This document shows positions 22,712 through 30,635 of a stretch of 52,749 nt of DNA, in pieces. Position 1 is the first letter of the stretch. Each line of letters starts with the position of its first letter. The translations under genes were made by a program, and so were the position numbers. The DNA is from Chloroflexota bacterium (lineage in GTDB: Bacteria > Chloroflexota > Dehalococcoidia > SM23-28-2 > RBG-16-64-32). The stretch lies in the NCBI GenBank assembly GCA_022561095.1, contig JADFRV010000001.1:11243-63991 (forward strand). The letters are read 5' to 3'. Below the pieces are notes generated by a model. The model worked only from the letters and a program-made list of their open reading frames with translations, was not told the DNA's origin and did not search any database.

Positions 22712-24085
22712 CTACTTGATGAAACCTTCATACTGGCGCTGGAGAAGCTGGGCCTCAATCTGGCGCAAGGTGTCGAGGACGACACCCACGACGATGATCA
22801 GACCGGCTGAGGTGATGCCAAAAGCGGGTGAGCGTCCGGTGAGGGCAAAGTTGCCGCCGACGATAGTCCCGAAGATGAACGGCGCCACCGCAACAAAGCC
22901 CAGGAAGAAGGCGCCGCCCCACGTGATGCGGAACAGCACGCGGTTAATGTACTGCTCTGTAGGCCGGCCCGGTCGTATGCCGGGAACGAAACCTCCCTGG
23001 CGCTGGAGGTTCTCCGCCAGATTCTGTTGCTGGAAGATAACCATGGTGTAGAAGAAGGTGAACACCACAACGGTGACGAACAGGAACGCCCAGTAGCCAA
23101 AGTTGCCGGGGTCAAACACCCCCTGTATCCACTCGGCGCCGCTGGCGACGAAATCATTGCTGGAGGTGGCGAAGATACTCCCAACGTACGCCGGGAAGAT
23201 GATGATGGAGAAGGCGAAGATAAGTGGGATCATGCCCACGGTGTTCACCCGCAGGGGGATATGCGTCTGACCAGACTGGCGATACATACGGCCGCTACGG
23301 AAAACGCTGCGCGAATACTGGACAGGGATCTGCCGCTTCCCCTCCTGGACGATCACGATCAGGTACACCATGCCGATCATCAGCCCCCCCAGCATGATGG
23401 TGCTTGTGACCGTGTCCCCAGTGCCGGTGTAGAGCGTGCCAGCCACGAACTGAGGCAGTCCGGCGATGATACCGGCGAAGATCATAATGGAGATGCCGTT
23501 GCCGATACCCTTCTCGCTGATCAGCTCCGCCAGCCAGACGATGAACATGGTGCCGGCGGCCATGGTGATGATCATGGAGAGGGTAGGCAAGGCCTGCTCG
23601 CCGCTGAAGCCAATGCCCGCGGTGCCGGCGAACCCTCCCTGGCTCTGAATCAGGACCAACTGACCGTACCCTTGAACCAGAGCCATGGGCACGGTCATCC
23701 AGTGTGTGTATATCTGTATCTGGCGCCGCCCCTGCTCACCCTCCTTCGACAGCGCCTGCAGGGTGGGCACCAGCGGCACCATAAGCTGCATGACGATGGA
23801 CGAGGTGATGTAGGGGTAGACGCCCATAGCGGCCACGCTCATGTTCTGAAGGGCGCCGCCGCTGAAGATGTTCAGAAACCCGAGGACGGTGCTGCTCTCG
23901 AAGATGGCGGCCAACTGCGCGGGGTTGGTCCCCGGCACAGGCAGGTTCGCCACGAAGCGGAATATGACGAGCATGGCAAGGGTGAACAGAATCTTCTCGC
24001 GGATGTCCGGCTGGAACATCGCGTTGTATACCGCCGTGAGCAGCTGGGGACGCTGCCGCGGCTGAGCTCTAGCCGCCGTCGCCAT
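22712..24085 (-). CDS. secY: Protein translocase subunit SecY
   Basis: A 457-residue central channel of the Sec translocon in the cytoplasmic membrane with ten predicted membrane spans. Recognisable blocks are GGALQNMSVAAMGVYPYITSS (plug region), LISEKGIGNGISIMIF, GRMYRQSGQTHIPLRVN and PGIRPGRPTEQYI. I start it at ATG 24085, which has AGGAG in the rplO end and overlaps rplO by 17 bp. An upstream frame extension (MRRQAAPPRR) is inside rplO and unlikely. Confidence 0.97.
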   Translation of the reverse strand: MATAARAQPRQRPQLLTAVYNAMFQPDIREKILFTLAMLVIFRFVANLPVPGTNPAQLAAIFESSTVLGFLNIFSGGALQNMSVAAMGVYPYITSSIVMQLMVPLVPTLQALSKEGEQGRRQIQIYTHWMTVPMALVQGYGQLVLIQSQGGFAGTAGIGFSGEQALPTLSMIITMAAGTMFIVWLAELISEKGIGNGISIMIFAGIIAGLPQFVAGTLYTGTGDTVTSTIMLGGLMIGMVYLIVIVQEGKRQIPVQYSRSVFRSGRMYRQSGQTHIPLRVNTVGMIPLIFAFSIIIFPAYVGSIFATSSNDFVASGAEWIQGVFDPGNFGYWAFLFVTVVVFTFFYTMVIFQQQNLAENLQRQGGFVPGIRPGRPTEQYINRVLFRITWGGAFFLGFVAVAPFIFGTIVGGNFALTGRSPAFGITSAGLIIVVGVVLDTLRQIEAQLLQRQYEGFIK

Positions 24086-24530
24086 CGCCAATCTCCTGGG
24101 CGGTGCCGCCTGCCGCCTCAATCTTCGCCTTCGCGGTCATAGAGAACTTGTGCGCCTTCACCGTGAGGGGTTTGGTCAGCTCGCCCGTCGCCAGCACCTT
24201 CACCGGCCGCCGCAGCGTCCTGAGGACGCGCGACTCTTTGAGCAGCTCCGGCGTCACCTCAGTCCCAGACTCGAACCGCTCCAGGTCGCGCAGGTTCACC
24301 GCGGAGTACTCCTTGCGGAAGATGTTAGTGAAGCCGCGGCGCCGGGGCAGCCGCTTGATCAGCTTCGTCTGACCGCCTTCGAACCCAAGCTTGGGCTTGC
24401 CCCCAGACCTGGACTTTTGCCCCTTGACACCGCGTCCGGAATAGGTGCCGCGGCCGCTTGCGTTACCGCGACCTACCCGTTTTCGGGCGTGTTTAGATCC
24501 CTTGGGCGGTCTAAGTTCGTGGGCAAGCAT
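24069..24530 (-). CDS. rplO: 50S ribosomal protein L15
   Basis: A 153-residue LSU protein with the glycine-rich RNA-binding N-terminus GRGNASGRGTYSGRGVKGQ and GFEGGQTKLIKRLPRRRGF. A short acidic glycine end (EIGDGDGG) overlaps the secY start. Its start overlaps the rpmD stop. Confidence 0.96.
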   Translation of the reverse strand: MLAHELRPPKGSKHARKRVGRGNASGRGTYSGRGVKGQKSRSGGKPKLGFEGGQTKLIKRLPRRRGFTNIFRKEYSAVNLRDLERFESGTEVTPELLKESRVLRTLRRPVKVLATGELTKPLTVKAHKFSMTAKAKIEAAGGTAQEIGDGDGG

Positions 24531-24718
24531 CAGTCTTGGGAAACCTTGGCAACCTTAACCAGGTGCCGTACTTTTACAATCATACCACGTATAGCTGGCG
24601 TGTCAGTATGCTCTACAGTATGGCCCAGCCGGCGCAGGCCCAGCGCCTGGATGGTGCGCTTCTGGTCGCCTTTATAGCCGATGGCGCTCTTGTACCAGCT
24701 AATACGAAGCTTAGCCAC
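24530..24718 (-). CDS. rpmD: 50S ribosomal protein L30
   Basis: A 62-residue small LSU protein, LRISWYKSAIGYKGDQKRTI then ALGLRRLGHTVEHTDTPAIRGM, full length for the bacterial short form. It overlaps rpsE by 8 bp and abuts rplO. Confidence 0.95.
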   Translation of the reverse strand: MAKLRISWYKSAIGYKGDQKRTIQALGLRRLGHTVEHTDTPAIRGMIVKVRHLVKVAKVSQD

Positions 24719-25247
24719 CGCTGGATGCCTCCGCAGACACGGCCCGACGCCTCGCCAGCGCCTCCTCAGGAGAGCGCAGCTGGGATAGGCCCAGTATCGT
24801 GGCCTTGACGACGTTGGCCGGGTTCTTGGAACCGAGTGATTTGGTCACGACATCTTTTACTCCCGCCCCTTCCAGCACGGCGCGAACGCCGCCCCCGGCG
24901 ATGAGTCCGGTGCCCGCAGCCGCCGGCTTGATTAGCACCCGAGAGGCGCCAAACCGAGCCAGGATGGGGTGCGGTATGGTGGAATCCACCATGGGAATGG
25001 TGATCATATGCTTGCGGGCGATAGTCGATGCCTTGCGGATCGCCTCCGGCACCTCTCGCGCCTTACCCAGAGCGGCGCCCACGTGGCCCTCCCCATCGCC
25101 CACCACCACAACGGCGGTGAAATGGAAGCGGCGGCCGCCCTTCATCACTTTGGCCACCCGGTTGATGTAGACCACCTTCTCCGTGATCTCCATCTGGGAG
25201 TCGTCTATCTTTTCCCGTTTGGCGATGTACTTATCTGGATTAGACAT
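24711..25247 (-). CDS. rpsE: 30S ribosomal protein S5
   Basis: A 178-residue SSU protein at the mRNA entry and decoding region. The S5 double-stranded RNA domain has EKVVYINRVAKVMKGGRRFHF, and the C-terminal domain has IKPAAAGTGLIAGGGVRAVLE. The start at ATG 25247 (MSNPDKYIAK) is preferred over a GTG two codons upstream because GAGGTGG then lies at proper spacing. Confidence 0.95.
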   Translation of the reverse strand: MSNPDKYIAKREKIDDSQMEITEKVVYINRVAKVMKGGRRFHFTAVVVVGDGEGHVGAALGKAREVPEAIRKASTIARKHMITIPMVDSTIPHPILARFGASRVLIKPAAAGTGLIAGGGVRAVLEGAGVKDVVTKSLGSKNPANVVKATILGLSQLRSPEEALARRRAVSAEASSGG

Positions 25248-25257
25248 GACCACCTCG

Positions 25258-25626
25258 TCAGAAGGAGAGGCCTCCCTTTCGGGCCGCCTCCGCCAGGGCT
25301 TTTACACGACCGTGATACTTGTAGCCGCCGCGATCAAAGACGACGGTCTTGATGCCCTTTTCGACGGCCTTACGAGCGATAGCGTCGCCCACCTTCTCAG
25401 CGATCTGGCTCTTCTTCTTGCCGTCGCGCTGGCTGCGCACGTCGGCCTCCAGATCGGAGGCCGCCACCAGGGTGTGGCCGCTGCTGTCGTCAATGACCTG
25501 GACGTAAATATGCGTTAGACTCCGGAAAACAGCCAGCCGCGGCCGGTCGGGCGTGCCGCTGAGGCTCCGGCGCACCCGGCGGTGGCGCCTTATTCGCGCT
25601 GCGTGTGGAGTCTTGGTCTTCTTCAT
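25258..25626 (-). CDS. rplR: 50S ribosomal protein L18
   Basis: A 122-residue 5S rRNA-binding protein: RHRRVRRSLSGTPDRPRLAV, SLTHIYVQVIDD, VGDAIARKAVEKGIKTVVFDRGG. Full length and normal. It sits between rplF and rpsE with gaps under 5 bp. Confidence 0.96.
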   Translation of the reverse strand: MKKTKTPHAARIRRHRRVRRSLSGTPDRPRLAVFRSLTHIYVQVIDDSSGHTLVAASDLEADVRSQRDGKKKSQIAEKVGDAIARKAVEKGIKTVVFDRGGYKYHGRVKALAEAARKGGLSF

Positions 25627-25628
25627 GC

Positions 25629-26174
25629 CTACTGAATCGCCCTGCCGGCCTTGCCGGCCTTACGACGGACGTACTCACCCAGGTAGCGGATGCCTTTGCC
25701 CTTGTAGGGCTCCGGCGGCCTCACCTTGCGAACGTCGGCAGCCGCCTGGCCCACATCTTCCTTGCTGATCCCTCTTACAGTTATCCGTGTGGTGCCCTCC
25801 ACCTCAAACGCTATGCCCGGCGGCGGGGAAACCTCCACCGCATGGGAGTATCCTACGGCCAGCACCAGACTGGGCCCCTGCATCTGGGCACGGTACCCCA
25901 CCCCTTGAAGCTCCAACGTCTTGGCGAACCCCTCGCTGACGCCGGTGACCATGTTGGCGATCAAGGTACGGGTGAGCCCATGCGCCGAGCGATGGCGAGG
26001 GTTATCGCTGGGCCGCTCCACCGTTAGCACGCCGTCACCCAGATTGAGCTTCATCTCAGGGATCAGATCGCGGTTGAGCTCACCCTTGGGACCCTTAACG
26101 GTGATGTGAGCCCCCTTGACTTGCACCTCAACACCACTGGGGATGGTTATCGGCACCTTTCCTACGCGGGACAC
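25629..26174 (-). CDS. rplF: 50S ribosomal protein L6
   Basis: A 181-residue, two-domain LSU protein near the factor-binding site. It begins MSRVGKVPITIPSGVEV and ends with the conserved PEPYKGKGIRYLGEYVRRKAG. Two GTG codons compete; the one at 26174 matches the family N-terminus and lies seven bases after GGAGG, while 26180 is too close. A 111-bp gap, the largest in the ribosomal run, separates it from rpsH and holds a possible small upstream ORF. Confidence 0.94.
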   Translation of the reverse strand: MSRVGKVPITIPSGVEVQVKGAHITVKGPKGELNRDLIPEMKLNLGDGVLTVERPSDNPRHRSAHGLTRTLIANMVTGVSEGFAKTLELQGVGYRAQMQGPSLVLAVGYSHAVEVSPPPGIAFEVEGTTRITVRGISKEDVGQAAADVRKVRPPEPYKGKGIRYLGEYVRRKAGKAGRAIQ

Positions 26175-26272
26175 GGACACCCCTCCCCACCGCTCTCAAG
26201 AACAGCGGACATGGCGCTGGGAGCAGTGGCCCTTGGGCCCTCAGATTGGCTCCTGACCATACCGTATTCCAT
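26162..26272 (-). CDS. Possible 36-residue upstream ORF between rpsH and rplF
   Basis: ATG at 26272 follows AAGGACGAGGAG, a good ribosome binding site, and a 36-codon frame runs into the first codons of rplF, ending at TAG (26162-26164). The peptide starts MEYGMVRSQSEGPRATAP and ends ESGGEGCPCPA. It is not recognisable. It fills the only sizeable gap in an otherwise tightly packed operon, so it may be a leader peptide affecting rplF or simply spacer. Confidence 0.25.
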   Translation of the reverse strand: MEYGMVRSQSEGPRATAPSAMSAVLESGGEGCPCPA

Positions 26273-26285
26273 CTCCTCGTCCTTA

Positions 26286-26681
26286 TTACCACACATGGCA
26301 GATGACTTCCCCGCCGAGGCCACGCTTCCGTGCTTCGCCGCCCGTCAGCAAGCCCTGCGAGGTGGAGATGATCGCAATTCCGAGCCCTCCGTAAACCCGA
26401 GGTGTATCGCGCTTCTGGACGAAGACCCGCAACCCCGGCTTGCTGATCCGTTGGATGCCGGTGATCGTCGGCTCTCTCTTATCGGTATAAGCGAGGTGCA
26501 CGCGCATCGTCCGCCTCACCTCGTCCTGCCGCATCTCGTAGTCGCGGACGAAGCCCTCCTTCTTGAGAGTCTCGGCGAGCGAGATCTTGATCTTGGATGC
26601 GGGCATATCGGTGAAATCGTGCCGCGCCATAAGGGCGTTGCGGATGCGGGTGAGCATGTCGGCGATCGGGTCAGTATTCAT
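26286..26681 (-). CDS. rpsH: 30S ribosomal protein S8
   Basis: A 131-residue protein that binds helix 21 of 16S rRNA: DPIADMLTRIRNALMARHD, RISKPGLRVFVQKRDTPRV, GLGIAIISTSQGLLTGGEAR. Full length. In E. coli S8 represses the spc operon through the rplE leader; I did not identify that mimic here. Confidence 0.97.
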   Translation of the reverse strand: MNTDPIADMLTRIRNALMARHDFTDMPASKIKISLAETLKKEGFVRDYEMRQDEVRRTMRVHLAYTDKREPTITGIQRISKPGLRVFVQKRDTPRVYGGLGIAIISTSQGLLTGGEARKRGLGGEVICHVW

Positions 26682-26687
26682 CGTCGT

Positions 26688-26876
26688 CTACCAGCTAGAC
26701 TTCTTGACCCCAGGCAGGTGTCCCAGCAGGGCAAACTCACGGAAGCAGATGCGGCAGAGCCCGAACGTACGCAGGTAGGCACGGGGGCGTCCGCAGCGCC
26801 CACAGCGGTTGCGGTGACGCACCTTAAACTTCGGCTTCTTGTTGAACGTCTTTTCGTATAGCGCTCTACGGGCCAC
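26688..26876 (-). CDS. rpsN: 30S ribosomal protein S14, type Z
   Basis: A 62-residue zinc-binding form with C25-x2-C28 and C41-x2-C44 (RNRCGRCGRPRAYLRTFGLC, RICFREFALLGHLPGVKKSSW). GTG start. The short zinc type matches the zinc forms of S4, L24 and L36 here. Confidence 0.96.
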   Translation of the reverse strand: MARRALYEKTFNKKPKFKVRHRNRCGRCGRPRAYLRTFGLCRICFREFALLGHLPGVKKSSW

Positions 26877-26886
26877 AGGCTCTCCT

Positions 26887-27429
26887 CTAACGTGCGAAGG
26901 GCATCCCCAGCAGCTCCAACAGCCGCCTGCCCTCCTCGTCGGTCTTGGCCGAAGTGACGATATTTATCTGAAGGCCCCTGATACGGTTGACCTTATCGTA
27001 TTCAATCTCGGGGAACATGAGCTGCTCGCGGATGCCGAGGCTGAAGTTGCCGCGGCCATCGAAAGAGCTGGGCGAGACGCCCTGGAAGTCGCGGAGGCGG
27101 GGAAGAGCGGCGTTCAACAGCCGGTCCAGGAACTCCCACATTCGGTTACCCCGCGCCGTGGCCATCACGCCGATAGGCATCCCCTCACGCAGCTTGAAGT
27201 TGGCGATCGACCGCTTGGCGCGGGTGATAACCGGCTTCTGCCCGATGATGACCGAGATGTCGTTGGTGGCGGAGTCCAGCGCCTTCGCGTCCGTCACCGC
27301 CTCTCCCAGGCCAATGTTGATGGTCGCCTTCAGAGGCTGCGGCACCTGCATCACGTTGGCATAGCCGAACTCCTTCATCAGGGCCGGCATCGCCTCCTCC
27401 CGATATCTCTCTTTCAGTCTTGGTGCCAC
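26887..27429 (-). CDS. rplE: 50S ribosomal protein L5
   Basis: A 180-residue 5S rRNA-binding protein of the central protuberance. NVMQVPQPLKATINIGLGEA, TGQK-type QKPVITRAKRSIANFKLREGMPIG and the C-terminal GIREQLMFPEIEYDKVNRIRG are canonical. Normal length. Confidence 0.97.
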   Translation of the reverse strand: MAPRLKERYREEAMPALMKEFGYANVMQVPQPLKATINIGLGEAVTDAKALDSATNDISVIIGQKPVITRAKRSIANFKLREGMPIGVMATARGNRMWEFLDRLLNAALPRLRDFQGVSPSSFDGRGNFSLGIREQLMFPEIEYDKVNRIRGLQINIVTSAKTDEEGRRLLELLGMPFAR

Positions 27430-27443
27430 TTGCTACATACCCT

Positions 27444-27758
27444 CTAATCGAAATTGGCGTCGCACTTCTTACAGTAACGTACCTTACGGCCGTCCGCCAG
27501 GACACGGAATCCCACCCGCACCGGCTTATTGCAGGACGGACACAGCGGGCGGACGTTGGCCAGGGCGATGGGCGCTTCGCGCTCAATGATGCCCCCTGGC
27601 TGCTGAGGTCCACGCGGCCGCATGTGTCGCTTCACCACGTTGACGCCGTTGACGATAACGCGGTTCTTCCCGGGTATGACTGTCCGCACGGTGCCGCTCA
27701 TCCCCCGGTCCTTGCCCTTGGTAACTAGGACGGTGTCCTCCCTCCGCACCCGTTGCAT
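27444..27758 (-). CDS. rplX: 50S ribosomal protein L24 (with zinc-finger pair)
   Basis: A 104-residue assembly-initiator protein with a KOW motif (VTKGKDRGMSGTVRTVIPGK) and RHMRPRGPQQPGGIIEREAPI. C73-x2-C76 and C96-x2-C99 form a likely zinc site in the C-terminal part. It lies 14 bp upstream of rplE. Confidence 0.96.
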   Translation of the reverse strand: MQRVRREDTVLVTKGKDRGMSGTVRTVIPGKNRVIVNGVNVVKRHMRPRGPQQPGGIIEREAPIALANVRPLCPSCNKPVRVGFRVLADGRKVRYCKKCDANFD

Positions 27759-27760
27759 GC

Positions 27761-28129
27761 CTACAACACCTCCGGGGCGAGGGAGACGATCTTCATGAAG
27801 TTACGCTCCCGCAGCTCGCGCGCTACCGGCCCGAAGATGCGTGTCCCCTGCGGGTTTTGAGCATCGGACAGGATGACCGCCGCGTTATCGTCGAAGCGGA
27901 TGTAGGAACCGTCATTCCGCCGATAGGGCTGGGCGACGCGGACGACGACCGCCCGCACGAGATCGCCCTTTTTGACACTGCCGCCCGGAGCGGCGTGCTT
28001 CACAGAGGCGACGATTACGTCCCCTACGCTGCCGTAACGGCGCCTAGAGCCCCCCACTACTTTGATGCACATCACCTGCCGAGCGCCGGAGTTATCGGCA
28101 ACGCGGAGTCGGGATTGGTTCTGGATCAC
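27761..28129 (-). CDS. rplN: 50S ribosomal protein L14
   Basis: A 122-residue protein at the subunit interface: MIQNQSRLRVADNSGARQVM, KKGDLVRAVVVRVAQPYRR, GTRIFGPVARELRERNFMKI. GTG start overlapping the rpsQ stop by 4 bp. Confidence 0.97.
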   Translation of the reverse strand: MIQNQSRLRVADNSGARQVMCIKVVGGSRRRYGSVGDVIVASVKHAAPGGSVKKGDLVRAVVVRVAQPYRRNDGSYIRFDDNAAVILSDAQNPQGTRIFGPVARELRERNFMKIVSLAPEVL

Positions 28130-28758
28130 GACTCCTCCTCCTCCTCACCTTCTGCTTCCGGCTCCTCTGCTACTTCCGGGGGTTGCTCCTCAGCTTCCGC
28201 CTCTGGTGGCCCCGTCTCCGGCTCCTCTGCTACTTCCGGGGGCTCCTCCTTCGGTGTCTCCTCAGCTTCCGCCTCCGGGGGCCCCGTCTCCGGCTCCTCG
28301 GCTACTTCCGGGGGCTCCTCCTTCGGTGTCTCCTCAGCTTCCGCCTCCTCTACGGCCTCCGGGGCCTCCGTCTCAGGCTCCTCGGCAGCTTCCGCTGGCT
28401 CCTCAGGCTCAGCCTTGGCCTCCGTCTCAGGCTCCTCCTCTTCCTCTTCCACCTTCACCTCGCCCAGCAGCTCCAGGTCTATCTCCTCGGCAGCTAACTC
28501 GGGCCGGTCAGCGCGAACCAGCACCTCGGCGAGTTGCCAGCGCTTACGCCGTGAGTGGGGCCGTGACTCCACGATGCGCACGCGATCGCCAAGCTTGGCA
28601 TCGTTCGTCTCGTCATGGACCATGTAGCGACGGAGCCGCCTCATGATCTTCTTATAGAGGCGATGCCGCGTACTGCTCGACACAGCCACCACCACGCTCT
28701 TGTCCATCTTGTCGGACACTACCGTCCCCTCACGGGCTCTGCGGGCTACCTGGGCCAT
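28126..28758 (-). CDS. rpsQ: 30S ribosomal protein S17 with 125-residue acidic repeat tail
   Basis: The first 85 residues are a normal S17 (REGTVVSDKMDKSVVVAV, HDETNDAKLGDRVRIVESRP). Residues 86-210 are an extra tail made almost only of Glu, Pro, Ala and Thr. Within it a 24-residue unit (EETPKEEPPEVA followed by EEPETGPPEAEA) occurs twice in tandem at 142-165 and 166-189, with partial copies on both sides. The frame is continuous, and the stop overlaps rplN, so this is not a sequencing artefact of a short gene. S17 is normally about 85 residues; the tail would be disordered and strongly negative. It sits between rpmC and rplN. Confidence 0.95.
   Translation of the reverse strand: MAQVARRAREGTVVSDKMDKSVVVAVSSSTRHRLYKKIMRRLRRYMVHDETNDAKLGDRVRIVESRPHSRRKRWQLAEVLVRADRPELAAEEIDLELLGEVKVEEEEEEPETEAKAEPEEPAEAAEEPETEAPEAVEEAEAEETPKEEPPEVAEEPETGPPEAEAEETPKEEPPEVAEEPETGPPEAEAEEQPPEVAEEPEAEGEEEEES
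28192..28335. repeat. Two 72-bp direct tandem repeats in the S17 tail
   Basis: Copies at 28192-28263 and 28264-28335 differ at only three positions. The unit is a multiple of three, so the frame is kept and the protein gains 24 residues per copy. Degenerate copies continue to about 28147 and 28380. Confidence 0.9.
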
Positions 28759-28760
28759 GC

Positions 28761-28988
28761 TTACTGTGCCTCCCCGACGGCGGCGAGCTGCCTCTGCCGC
28801 TGGATCGTCTTCAACCGCGCGATAAGGCGCTTCGCCGCCGGTAGCTCGCGGTGGTTGGTGATCTGACGGGTCTCGCTCTGAAGACGTAGAGAGAACAGGC
28901 GGCGGTGTGCCTCCTCCAACTCCTTCTCTATGTCCTCATCCGAGAGCTTGCGTATCTCTTCCGTCTTCGTCTTCAGCTTCTTCGCCAT
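28761..28988 (-). CDS. rpmC: 50S ribosomal protein L29
   Basis: A 75-residue helical hairpin at the tunnel exit: KTKTEEIRKLSDEDIEKELEE, HRRLFSLRLQSETRQITNHR, RLIARLKTIQRQR. Full length, between rplP and rpsQ. Confidence 0.96.
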   Translation of the reverse strand: MAKKLKTKTEEIRKLSDEDIEKELEEAHRRLFSLRLQSETRQITNHRELPAAKRLIARLKTIQRQRQLAAVGEAQ

Positions 28989-28999
28989 GTTAGTTCCCT

Positions 29000-29416
29000 C
29001 TACGCCACCGCTTCTCGCGAAACGAACCGGGTCCGTATAGGCAGCTTCTGGGAGGCCAGGCGCATCGCCTCACGGGCTGTGTCTTCGCGCACGCCGGCGA
29101 TCTCATAGATGACGCGGCCGGGTTTCACGACCGCAACCCAGAACTCGACGGGGCCCTTCCCCGATCCCTGCCGGACCTCCAGCGGCTTCTTGGTCACGGG
29201 CTTATCGGGGAAGACGCGTATCCAGAGCTTGCCACCGCGGCGGACGTAGCGGGTGATGGCCCGCCGTCCCGCCTCTATCTGGCGGGCGGACATCCAGCAG
29301 GTGCCCAGGGCCTGCAGGCCGAAGTCGCCGAAGGCAACGGCGTTGCCGGAGCCAGCGCGGCCAGCGCGGCGGCCCCTATGGACCTTGCGGTATTTGGTCC
29401 GTTTAGGTTGTAGCAT
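29000..29416 (-). CDS. rplP: 50S ribosomal protein L16
   Basis: A 138-residue protein near the peptidyl transferase centre and A-site tRNA: MLQPKRTKYRKVHRGRRAG, FGDFGLQALGTCWMSARQIE, RVFPDKPVTKKPLEVRQGSG. The start at ATG 29416 matches the family and overlaps the rpsC stop by 14 bp. A much longer frame upstream merely reads the rpsC tail in another frame. Confidence 0.96.
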   Translation of the reverse strand: MLQPKRTKYRKVHRGRRAGRAGSGNAVAFGDFGLQALGTCWMSARQIEAGRRAITRYVRRGGKLWIRVFPDKPVTKKPLEVRQGSGKGPVEFWVAVVKPGRVIYEIAGVREDTAREAMRLASQKLPIRTRFVSREAVA

Positions 29417-30290
29417 CCGATTCAGCCTTAGCTTCAGGTTTAGGCGCTGGCTCCGCAGCCTCCGCCCGCTCCTTGGCCGGGGTCTTCTTTTCGGCCGGCG
29501 TCTTCTTATCGGCCGGCGTCTCCTTCTCAGCCAGCGTCTCCGTCTCTGCCGGCGTCTCCGTCTCGGCCGCCGTCTCGGCCGGCTTCTCAGCCTCCGTCTC
29601 GGCCTTGGCCGCTTCGGCGCCCCCGCTCTTCTCAGCACGACGGCGCTGCACGGACGCGTCCTCCTCGATAATACGGTCGCCCTTGTATATCCACACCTTG
29701 ACGCCGATGCGTCCCAGCGTGGTCCGCGCCTCCGCGGTGCCGTAGTCTATGTCCGCTTTCAGGGTATGCAGAGGAACGCGGCCCTCCATGCCCTGGTCCT
29801 TACGGGACATATCGGAACCGCCCAGGCGACCGGAGACCTTGATCTTGATGCCGAGGGCGCCGCGCTGCATGGCGCGGGAGATCGCCTGCTTGATGGCCCG
29901 CCGGTGGGATATCCTGCGCTCCAGCTGGTCGCCCACGGCGCGCGCCACCAGGGCAGCGTCAACCTCCGGCATTCGGATCTCGTTGATGTTGACCCGTATC
30001 TTGCGGCCGCTGACCTTCTCCAGGGCAGCCCTGAGCTCGTCCACCCTCTGACCTCCGCGCCCGATGACGATACCGGGACGCGCCGTGTTGATGCTGACCG
30101 TCACCAGGTTGGCGTTGCGCTCGATCTCCACGGACGAGATGCCAGCATCGGGAAGGAGCTGATTGATAGTGCCGCGGATGATCAGGTCCTCCCGTAAGAG
30201 CTTCGCGTAATCGCGGCTCGCGAACCACTTGCTGTTCCAGTCGTATATGTAGCCCAGCCGGAAGCCGTGGGGGTGTACCTTCTGACCCAT
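29403..30290 (-). CDS. rpsC: 30S ribosomal protein S3 with 75-residue repeat tail
   Basis: The 215-residue core is normal S3: MGQKVHPHGFRLGYIYDW, the KH motif IVIGRGG (74-80), RRAIKQAISRAMQRGALGIK and GRIGVKVWIYKG. It helps form the mRNA entry pore and helicase site. Residues about 220-295 are an extra Ala/Glu/Lys/Thr/Pro tail with short near-repeats (TPAETETLAEKETPADKKTP, AEKKTPAKE). Charge is mixed, unlike the acidic S17 tail. The end overlaps rplP. Confidence 0.96.
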   Translation of the reverse strand: MGQKVHPHGFRLGYIYDWNSKWFASRDYAKLLREDLIIRGTINQLLPDAGISSVEIERNANLVTVSINTARPGIVIGRGGQRVDELRAALEKVSGRKIRVNINEIRMPEVDAALVARAVGDQLERRISHRRAIKQAISRAMQRGALGIKIKVSGRLGGSDMSRKDQGMEGRVPLHTLKADIDYGTAEARTTLGRIGVKVWIYKGDRIIEEDASVQRRRAEKSGGAEAAKAETEAEKPAETAAETETPAETETLAEKETPADKKTPAEKKTPAKERAEAAEPAPKPEAKAESDATT

Positions 30291-30291
30291 G

Positions 30292-30630
30292 CTAGAGCTC
30301 CTCTTCCCGGACCACTATGGTTATGTTGCTGCGACGGCGCCGTATGGTGTCGGCGCGGCCGCGGGCGCGTGTCCGCAACCGCTGGAAAGTAAGGCCGTCC
30401 CCAGCGTAAGCCTCGGATATGCGCAAGGTCTGCGGCTGAATATTGTAGTTGTTCTCGGCGTTGGCCGCGGCGGAACGCACCGCCTTGGCGACGAGGCGGG
30501 CGTGAGGTGTCGGCATGAAGCGCAGGAGGGCCATCGCCTCGTCCACGCGCTTGCCGCGGATCTCATCCAGGATGAGCCTCGCCTTCTTGGGCGCGATGGC
30601 GGCGTTGCGGGAGAAGGATCGTACTTCCAT
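30292..30630 (-). CDS. rplV: 50S ribosomal protein L22
   Basis: A 112-residue protein whose loop lines the exit tunnel: FSRNAAIAPKKARLILDEIRGKR, LVAKAVRSAAANAENNY and the beta-hairpin LTFQRLRTRARGRADTIRRR. Normal length; 2 bp from rpsC. Confidence 0.97.
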   Translation of the reverse strand: MEVRSFSRNAAIAPKKARLILDEIRGKRVDEAMALLRFMPTPHARLVAKAVRSAAANAENNYNIQPQTLRISEAYAGDGLTFQRLRTRARGRADTIRRRRSNITIVVREEEL

Positions 30631-30635
30631 CCCTG

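Noticed and set aside
23027..24142. A 371-codon + strand frame opposite secY.
   Set aside because: Complement of a membrane-protein gene; His/Asp/Gly-rich with no domain pattern. SecY on the other strand is unambiguous.
28147..28380. A possible CRISPR or minisatellite array.
   Set aside because: The repeats are contiguous with no spacers, in frame with rpsQ and multiples of three; they are coding tandem repeats.
28062..28646. Pro/Leu- and Ser-rich + strand frames with repeats opposite rpsQ.
   Set aside because: They are the complement of the repetitive S17 tail and mirror its repeat period.
29416..29638. An N-terminal Arg-rich extension of L16.
   Set aside because: It reads the rpsC tail in another frame; L16 normally starts at MLQPKRTKYRK, which lies at 29416.
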